Source: Chloroflexota bacterium
Lineage (GTDB): Bacteria; Chloroflexota; Dehalococcoidia; Lucifugimonadales; VGZR01
Assembly: GCA_027625225.1 (NCBI GenBank)
Contig: JAQBWG010000103.1
Location: 1-6,950, forward strand
Length of the DNA stretch: 6,950 nt
Reading direction: 5' to 3'
Within the stretch, counting starts at the first letter, position 1; each line of letters begins with the position of its first letter. Made by a program: the position numbers and the translations under genes. Under the pieces are notes generated by a model. The model was not told where the DNA came from, searched no databases, and saw only the letters and a program-made list of their open reading frames with translations. Positions 1-6,950 of the stretch are shown piece after piece.

Positions 1-147
1 CGGCGCCATCGCCCCAAGAATGAAGACTGAAAGAATACCGCTGGACAATTGAGGAAGCCGAGTCTCGTGGAATGGAAATAGACGTGCGCGTCCAATTCCG
101 CGGCGAACCGCACGATCAGATCGTTCTTTGCGCTGCATTGGGTTCAT
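1..147 (-). CDS. Possible N-terminus of an unrecognised protein, running off the left edge
   Basis: An ATG at 145-147 opens a frame of 49 codons with no stop before the window edge. It starts 34 bases downstream of the nitrilase-family gene on the same strand, so the two could be co-transcribed. The visible peptide begins MNPMQRKERSDRAVRRGIGR, which is very basic, and ends in a more hydrophobic stretch (LSSGILSVFILGAMAP) that could be a signal anchor or signal peptide. No family is recognised and there is no strong ribosome binding site. A second minus-strand frame is also open across most of this stretch, so the frame choice is uncertain and the ORF may be chance. Confidence 0.3.
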   Translation of the reverse strand, partial: MNPMQRKERSDRAVRRGIGRARLFPFHETRLPQLSSGILSVFILGAMAP

Positions 148-181
148 TCCGTCTTGTGAAGGACCGCTTCGAACTCAGCCC

Positions 182-1516
182 TTACTCGCCTCGCGCGACC
201 GGACGCTGCCGGGGAATTTGGGCTTTGAAATCACCCAGCCAAGGCCAGAGCGTGCGCTTGTTCAGGTCCACTTCCGCGACGCAGACCGTACCCCATTCCA
301 TGGCCTGGGCCAGCACGCTGCCGTCCTGGCCATAGACTGCGGTGAGCATCCAGTTGCGCGATACGTCTTCGTAAGTGCTGCTGACCAGATAGACATGGTT
401 CTCGCACGCGCGGGCGCGCGCTTGCTCGGGATTGCAGCCCCAAACGGGCCACGCGATAATTTCCGCGCCGCGATTGCTCAACTCGCGCGCGACTTCGGGA
501 AAGAATCCGTCATAGCAAATCATCATGCCGATCCTGCCCAGGCGCGTGTCGAAAACCGGATAATCGCTTCCCGGTGACATGCCTTTATCGTATTCGCCGT
601 CCGGCAGACAGACTTTCCGATATTTACCTGCAATCTTGCCATCGGGACCGATCAGAACGGCCACGTTGAACAGTTGATGCCGGTCGCGTTCGATGAGGCC
701 GCACACAAGGTAGAGCTCATGTTTCATAGCCAGCGCACCGAAGTAATCAGTCGAAGGACCGGGAATGGCCTCGGCACAATCCTCGTAGTTCAAGCCGGTT
801 CCGGCATATGTCAAGGTCTCGCCCAACACGACCAAGTCGGCTCTGCGGTTCGCTGCTTCTTCGATGAGCGGAGCAAATTGGCGGCAAGCGTCCATCGGCG
901 TTTTCGCGCCGCGCGGACGGTAATGAACGGAAGCGAGGCGAACTGTTCGCGGCGGCGGCGCGGCTGTGGGAAGGAAGGAAACATCGCTCCACTCGACATT
1001 GCCGTTTTGCGCCCACATCAGGTGCAACTCGACCCGCGCATGCGTTGCCCCACGTGGAGCTGCATAAACACCTGACAGTTCGACCCACCGGTCGCTGCCT
1101 GCGCCCGACTCGATCGGATACTCCGGCTCAGCCGACGCCACGACGCCCATCGAAAAATTTGTCACCACGCCTTCAGGCCGTGGAACCGATTTCCCCGTGT
1201 TATCAGTCCAAACCACCCGCGCCAGAACGCTCCGGCGTGGGACGGCGATGCTTTCCGCGCGGCGCCACGCAGAAAAGCGGAAGTGCTGCCCCCCGGTTAC
1301 AGTAAAGGTTTTCTCCCACCAACCGTGCAGGCCCTCGCGTTCATCGGCGCGGATGGTGAAAGCGCCGTGCCCCGACTTGCCGCCGGTTTCCTCATATTGA
1401 AACTGAGGACGAATCTCACGGCGCGGCGCGACAGTCGTCCATCCATCAACTACGGACGCTTGAAGTTGAAAAGCACACCAAAAGGAACAGGTAAGAGCGA
1501 ATACGATGGTTTTCAT
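182..1516 (-). CDS. Exported carbon-nitrogen hydrolase (nitrilase superfamily) with an N-terminal beta-rich domain
   Basis: The protein has 444 residues. Residues 1-20 form a Sec-type signal peptide (MKT, a hydrophobic core, then a likely cut after QLQA), so the enzyme probably acts outside the cytoplasm. Residues about 22-182 look like a jelly-roll or carbohydrate-binding-like beta domain, rich in aromatic residues and beta-strand patterns. Residues about 190-435 form the nitrilase fold. The triad is visible as Glu233 in LGETLTY, Lys301 in KYRKVCLP and Cys334 in MMICYDGFFPE, with a further conserved-type Glu at 308. Family members hydrolyse nitriles, amides or carbamoyl groups; the substrate here cannot be read from sequence. 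The start is bracketed: an in-frame TGA at 1526-1528 lies only three codons upstream of the ATG. No clear Shine-Dalgarno sequence is seen. It is the only complete protein gene in the window. Confidence 0.95.
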   Translation of the reverse strand: MKTIVFALTCSFWCAFQLQASVVDGWTTVAPRREIRPQFQYEETGGKSGHGAFTIRADEREGLHGWWEKTFTVTGGQHFRFSAWRRAESIAVPRRSVLARVVWTDNTGKSVPRPEGVVTNFSMGVVASAEPEYPIESGAGSDRWVELSGVYAAPRGATHARVELHLMWAQNGNVEWSDVSFLPTAAPPPRTVRLASVHYRPRGAKTPMDACRQFAPLIEEAANRRADLVVLGETLTYAGTGLNYEDCAEAIPGPSTDYFGALAMKHELYLVCGLIERDRHQLFNVAVLIGPDGKIAGKYRKVCLPDGEYDKGMSPGSDYPVFDTRLGRIGMMICYDGFFPEVARELSNRGAEIIAWPVWGCNPEQARARACENHVYLVSSTYEDVSRNWMLTAVYGQDGSVLAQAMEWGTVCVAEVDLNKRTLWPWLGDFKAQIPRQRPVARGE

Positions 1517-1525
1517 TAGGATGGG

Positions 1526-1732
1526 TCATGATTGCAAAAGCCGGAACGGAATCAAGTCCGCCATCTGCATGATAGTAACGGCGCTTTGCATGCCACCGGG
1601 AAAAATGAAAGAGTCGCTGCGGTCGCCGAACGGGCCTTCGTCATGCACCAGCAAACGCGGATCAACGTGGCCTTCAATGACAAAGTCGGTTTGGGTAAGA
1701 AGGTTTTCTATTCGCTGTTCTTCTTCTCCTCT
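1526..1732 (-). pseudogene. Fragment resembling UbiD-family decarboxylase
   Basis: A 68-codon open stretch lies between two TGA codons and has no ATG at its beginning. Its first half carries TDFVIEGHVDP followed by DEGPFGD. This resembles the UbiD signature (xxVIEGyvdP...EGPFGDHTGyY) found in prenylated-flavin decarboxylases. After GPFGD the match stops: the expected His-Thr-Gly is replaced by Arg-Ser-Asp, and the following residues (SFIFPGG...) do not resemble the family as I know it. UbiD proteins are usually about 450-500 residues, so this is at most a small internal piece, possibly fused to unrelated DNA. It shares the frame of the nitrilase gene and stops 9 bases before that start codon. 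The family assignment rests on roughly 25 residues. Confidence 0.45.
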
Positions 1733-1740
1733 TCACATCC

Positions 1741-1941
1741 CTAGGGCATCAGCACGGGGTTGTGCGTGATGCCGTGACGGCCGCATATGTGGAAATCCGC
1801 CACCGTCAGTAATGGCTCACTGATGAGCAACGGCCACGGCAGTGCCATCGCATGTTTGAGCACCTTTCCGAGTTCGCGCGTGTCGGAGTCAATGAGCGCA
1901 ACAAGCGGGCCGGCGTCCGCGATGCGGTAATGTTCGGCCAT
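1741..1941 (-). pseudogene. Truncated PIN-domain (VapC-like) ribonuclease toxin
   Basis: The 66-codon ORF starts MAEHYRIADAGPLVALIDSD and continues with LPWPLLISEPLLTVADF. This matches the first half of PIN-domain proteins, which open with hydrophobic-Asp-(T/A)-GPLVAL and have a CE/SEPVLTE-like motif about 40 residues later. Asp9 would be the first metal-binding residue and Glu42 the second acidic position. Full PIN toxins are about 130 residues and carry two more acidic residues in the C-terminal half; these are missing because a TAG ends the frame at 1741-1743, followed at once by the UbiD-like fragment in another frame. No antitoxin gene is recognised upstream, where only about 60 bases separate it from the transposase remnant on the opposite strand. 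Probably a non-functional remnant. Confidence 0.65.
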
Positions 1942-1989
1942 TTCCCGGTAGCTTCGGTGAACTGTAGCGCACTCAGCGGTTCCGTGGTG

Positions 1990-2506
1990 AGATCATCGAA
2001 ACGATGTGTGGAGGAAGGGGGAAAGATCGAACTTCCGTGTGTCGCGGAGAAGGCGCAACGGTTGGTGGTGGATTGGAACTCGTATGAGGAGAGCGCGCCG
2101 GCGAACTTCAACCAGTTAGAGGGAAGCCTGGAACAAATGGAACAAAGAATCGGAAAAGAAACCATCAAGGCCGTGGGGAGAGACCGGGGATTCGGCAGTC
2201 AGGCGAACCGGGAAAGGTTGAAAGAGAAAGAGATGTTCAACTGACCGTGTCCGAAAAAAGTAAGCGAGTTAAAGAAGCTCCGAAAGGAGAGTCGCTCTAC
2301 CGAAATGGCCAAAAGGCGGGCACAGACCGAACGAAGGATGGGGATCCTAAAGAACTGTCTTTTCGGAAATCCTAAGAGGAGCAAAGGAATTGAAAGCCGG
2401 AAGGCGGCCATGGGGTGGAGTGTGTTTGCGCACAAGCTGTGAGCGCTGGCGCGGATGTGAACGGGTTGAGGAAAAGAAGAGCGAAGAACGAGCGCAAGCG
2501 GCCTGA
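1990..2506 (+). pseudogene. C-terminal remnant of a DDE transposase (IS4/IS5/IS1182-type)
   Basis: Reading the plus strand through one stop gives a coherent transposase C-terminus: RLVVDWNSYEE near 2050, DRGFGSQANRERL from 2182, then RRAQTERRMGILKN around 2317-2358, and GWSVFAHKL[stop]ALARM at the end. The Asp of DRGF (2182) and the Glu of QTE (2329) fit the second and third catalytic acids, and the spacing R-x3-E-x6-K fits the IS4-superfamily signature. Lesions: TGA at 2242-2244, TGA at 2440-2442 where relatives have Trp (HNLWVLAR), and an apparent one-base insertion near 2458 after which the frame continues ERVEEKKSEERAQAA to a TGA at 2504-2506. The N-terminal part, including the first catalytic Asp, is absent. 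The left boundary is approximate. It runs convergently toward the rRNA operon. Confidence 0.8.
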
Positions 2507-2693
2507 AGGGCCGATGGGATCTGGCGGAAACAGCGAACGACAGAAGAAGTGTCGACTAATAGTCGGAGTAAGTTGCACTGCCCCGTCCAAACGGTGTCAA
2601 TCGAGCCGTTGGAAACTTAAACGAGATTCTCCGGACCCCCAGAGATTTTCGTTTTTCGAATTCCCCAAGAATTTGGAACCTGGGACAGCCTCT
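2507..2693. other. Non-coding stretch between transposase remnant and 5S rRNA
   Basis: No gene is recognised. It probably contains the right flank of the decayed insertion element. Two small inverted repeats are visible: CGACTA/TAGTCG at 2553-2565, and an interrupted CCAAACGG/CCGTTGG at 2587-2612. Neither is followed by a T-run on the plus strand. I could not identify the element's terminal inverted repeat, because the left end appears to be lost. Confidence 0.5.
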
Positions 2694-2700
2694 AAAAAAA
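2694..2700 (-). terminator. T7 tract directly after 5S rRNA, likely the rRNA operon end
   Basis: On the minus strand the 5S 3' end (GCCGCCAG) is followed immediately by seven T residues. A T-run behind the GC-rich closing helix of 5S is a plausible intrinsic termination point. No separate strong hairpin plus T-run is seen further downstream before the transposase remnant. Confidence 0.45.
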
Positions 2701-2813
2701 CTGGCGGCAACCTACTCTCGCGGAAGCTATACATCCACTACCATCGGCAATGCTGCGTTTGACGGCCGAGTTCGGAATGGGATCGGGTCGGACCACAGCT
2801 TTATGGCCACCAA
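2701..2813 (-). rRNA. rrf: 5S ribosomal RNA
   Basis: The sequence is about 113 nt on the minus strand. The terminal helix forms from UGGUGGC near the 5' end and GCCGCCA at the 3' end. Conserved 5S segments are present, including CCCGATCCCATTCCGAACTCG in the loop B/helix III region and GAGAGTAGGTTGCCGCC near the 3' end. It sits 85 bases after 23S in the same transcript. The exact ends are estimated from the helix and may be off by one to three bases. Confidence 0.95.
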
Positions 2814-2898
2814 AAATATTAAGTTCTCTGAAAACTACACATAGAGAAGGATTGCATTACATTCGCTAGTACCAAAATCGCTTTTCCTAAAGGAAAAA
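2814..2898 (-). other. 23S-5S spacer with 3' arm of the 23S processing stem
   Basis: Positions 2835-2870 are complementary to 5820-5858 upstream of 23S, forming an interrupted helix of about 31 base pairs that brackets 23S. Such stems are the RNase III substrate in other bacteria. A separate local hairpin lies at 2877-2903. The spacer also carries AGTTTTCA at 2829-2836 (minus), a short motif shared with the spacer upstream of 23S. Confidence 0.75.

Positions 2899-2903
<5 letters not shown>
2877..2903 (-). other. Local hairpin at the 23S 3' end, terminator-like
   Basis: On the minus strand ATCGCTTTTTCC pairs with GGAAAAGCGAT (one extra T) around a TTTA loop, and TTTT follows. Its first three bases overlap the last paired bases of the 23S terminal helix. 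It looks like an intrinsic terminator but stands upstream of 5S, so it is more likely a processing structure or a site of partial attenuation. Confidence 0.6.
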
Positions 2904-5786
<2,883 letters not shown>

Positions 5787-5944
5787 ACAAAGTTTGACTA
5801 TTGAGCTAAACTCAATAGAACTCAGCGAATTGTAATTTACCCTTCTTACTATGTGTAGATGTCAAAGAACATTGAAAACTTAACAAGATCCTGATCTTGA
5901 ACTGTTATCAAAAGTTTTATTCTCGGCCATTCGGACTCTTCGAA
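5787..5944 (-). other. tRNA-Ile to 23S spacer with processing-stem 5' arm
   Basis: This holds, in transcript order, a boxA-like element (5860-5871), the 5' arm of the 23S processing stem (5820-5858), a perfect 8-bp hairpin CTATTGAG/CTCAATAG with a 5-base loop (5798-5818), and then the 23S start. No further RNA gene is seen. Confidence 0.75.
5860..5871 (-). promoter_or_regulatory. boxA-like antitermination element upstream of 23S
   Basis: The minus strand reads TGTTCTTTGACA, one to two changes from the rRNA boxA consensus TGCTCTTTAACA. BoxA RNA binds NusB/NusE and keeps polymerase processive through rRNA operons. It lies immediately before the processing-stem arm, a placement also known in other bacteria. 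Confidence 0.65.
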
Positions 5945-6021
5945 TGGTGGGCCTGACTGGACTCGAACCAGTGACCCTGCGCTTATCAAGCGCATGCTCT
6001 AACCAACTGAGCTACAGGCCC
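5945..6021 (-). tRNA. ileT: tRNA-Ile (anticodon GAU)
   Basis: The gene is 77 nt with an encoded CCA (5945-5947). The acceptor stem is GGGCCTG with CAGGCCC, the D arm has AGCTCAGTTGGTTAGAGC, the anticodon GAT is at 5985-5987 in a CTTGATAAG-type loop, and the T arm has GGTTCGAGTCC. It lies between tRNA-Ala and 23S, so it is the second tRNA in the transcript. The gene symbol is assigned by analogy. Confidence 0.97.
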
Positions 6022-6142
6022 ATGAATCCGGCTTTTCTGAGCCAAGGCTCAAATGAGCTTCGCTTTGAGGCCGCCATGCGACTGAATTCTCAGATATCCT
6101 TCGGTTTCACAACCATTGATTTCTTCGCCCTACGAATTAAGT
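6022..6142 (-). other. Spacer between tRNA-Ala and tRNA-Ile
   Basis: This is 121 bases without a gene. It contains the inverted repeat TGAGCCTTGGCTCA (6038-6051), which overlaps an alternative hairpin GCTCATTTGAGC (6047-6058). The two are mutually exclusive. The spacer is rather long for neighbouring tRNAs in one rRNA operon. Confidence 0.5.
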
Positions 6143-6218
6143 TGGTGGAGCTGAGGAGATTCGAACTCCTGACCTATAGCTTGCAAAGCTACCGCTCTAC
6201 CAACTGAGCTACAGCCCC
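6143..6218 (-). tRNA. alaT: tRNA-Ala (anticodon UGC)
   Basis: The gene is 76 nt with an encoded CCA (6143-6145). The acceptor stem is GGGGCTG with CAGCTCC (one G-U pair), the D arm has AGCTCAGTTGGTAGAGC, the anticodon TGC is at 6183-6185 in a TTTGCAA loop, and the T arm has AGTTCGAATCT. It is the first tRNA after 16S. The gene symbol is assigned by analogy. Confidence 0.97.
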
Positions 6219-6307
6219 AACGAGGCTTAAGTTCCGAACCAACGTGGCTTCGATATTATGGATTGTTGCGGCAATTCGATATTTGATACCAGTTCGCAAT
6301 TCTCGAG

Positions 6308-6320
6308 TTTACAAAGAACA
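6308..6320 (-). promoter_or_regulatory. boxA-like element in the 16S-tRNA spacer
   Basis: The minus strand reads TGTTCTTTGTAAA, sharing TGTTCTTTG with the element before 23S. In both places AGTTTT lies a short distance upstream, so the two spacers carry an imperfect copy of the same module. The match to boxA is weaker than at the 23S-proximal site. Confidence 0.5.
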
Positions 6321-6364
6321 AATCACTAAAAACTGAATTGTGCGATAAGGGAGCCAACCCTTTA

Positions 6365-6396
6365 GATCTCAAATTTGAAATATCAAGTTTCAGATC
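6365..6396 (-). other. Hairpin in the 16S-tRNA spacer
   Basis: Thirteen opposed positions give eleven pairs: GATCT with AGATC, AAA with TTT, and TTG with CAA, separated by two mismatches, around the loop ATATTT. It is AT-rich and has no T-run behind it, so it is a likely processing or folding element rather than a terminator. Confidence 0.55.
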
Positions 6397-6412
6397 CATT
6401 GGGTTCGACCAT

Positions 6413-6437
6413 GGGACGCGGTTTTTAACCCGCGCCC
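6413..6437 (-). other. GC-rich hairpin just downstream of 16S
   Basis: On the transcript GGG and CGCGG pair with CCGCG and CCC around an A-rich loop, with one bulged T. It starts about 12 bases after the presumed 16S 3' end, where it could be part of the 16S processing stalk or an isolated hairpin. Confidence 0.55.
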
Positions 6438-6440
6438 GTG

Positions 6441-6950
<510 letters not shown>

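Noticed and set aside
112..124. Palindrome ACGATC-A-GATCGT downstream of the nitrilase gene as a terminator
   Set aside because: The stem is only 6 bp with a one-base centre, too tight to fold well, and no T-run follows on the minus strand.
128..577. A 149-codon plus-strand ORF antisense to the nitrilase-family gene
   Set aside because: It lies wholly opposite a convincing gene with signal peptide and catalytic triad, has no recognisable motif, and high GC content readily gives long antisense frames.
674..1519. Several other plus-strand and shifted frames within the nitrilase-family gene
   Set aside because: They are overlapping shadows with unlikely composition and no family features.
2242..2442. 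Reassignment of TGA to Trp, suggested by TGA at a Trp position in the transposase
   Set aside because: The intact 444-residue gene uses TGG for Trp and has no internal TGA, the first TGA is not at an obvious Trp site, and the fragment also has a frameshift. Ordinary pseudogene decay explains it.
2415..2762. A 115-codon plus-strand ORF spanning the transposase end and 5S
   Set aside because: It is out of frame with the transposase remnant, and its second half is antisense to 5S rRNA.
5944..6207. Open frame across both tRNA genes
   Set aside because: The translated text is just the reverse complement of the tRNA-Ile and tRNA-Ala sequences, a common mis-annotation.

Overview
The window is mostly a ribosomal RNA operon read on the minus strand. 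From the right edge it runs 16S rRNA (3' third only), tRNA-Ala(UGC), tRNA-Ile(GAU), 23S rRNA and 5S rRNA. To its left lie about 1 kb of decayed gene fragments, one intact protein gene, and the window edge. The 16S 3' region resembles Verrucomicrobiota (PVC group), probably a Pedosphaera/Limisphaera-like lineage. This placement comes from memory of such sequences, not from a search. The rRNA promoter and the 16S 5' half lie beyond position 6950.

Region by region: 6449-6950 is 16S. 6219-6448 is a spacer with two hairpins and a boxA-like element. 6143-6218 and 5945-6021 are the tRNAs, in the order Ala then Ile, reversed from the common Ile then Ala. 5787-5944 is a spacer with a second boxA-like element and the 5' arm of a 23S processing stem. 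2899-5786 is 23S, of normal length with no visible insertion. 2814-2898 holds the 3' arm of that stem. About 2701-2813 is 5S, followed by a T7 tract.

The segment 1517-2510 is a gene graveyard: a C-terminal DDE transposase fragment (plus strand) carrying two in-frame TGA codons and a one-base shift, a PIN-domain (VapC-like) N-terminal fragment (minus), and a short UbiD-like fragment (minus). None looks functional. At 182-1516 (minus) is an intact 444-residue exported carbon-nitrogen hydrolase with a complete Glu-Lys-Cys triad and an N-terminal beta-rich domain. A possible start of another minus-strand gene runs off the left edge.

I see no convincing new multi-gene system. The observations most worth a second look are the RNA architecture around 23S (a roughly 31-bp interrupted processing stem whose base is flanked by two local hairpins), the reversed tRNA order, and the exported nitrilase-family enzyme with its fused beta domain.
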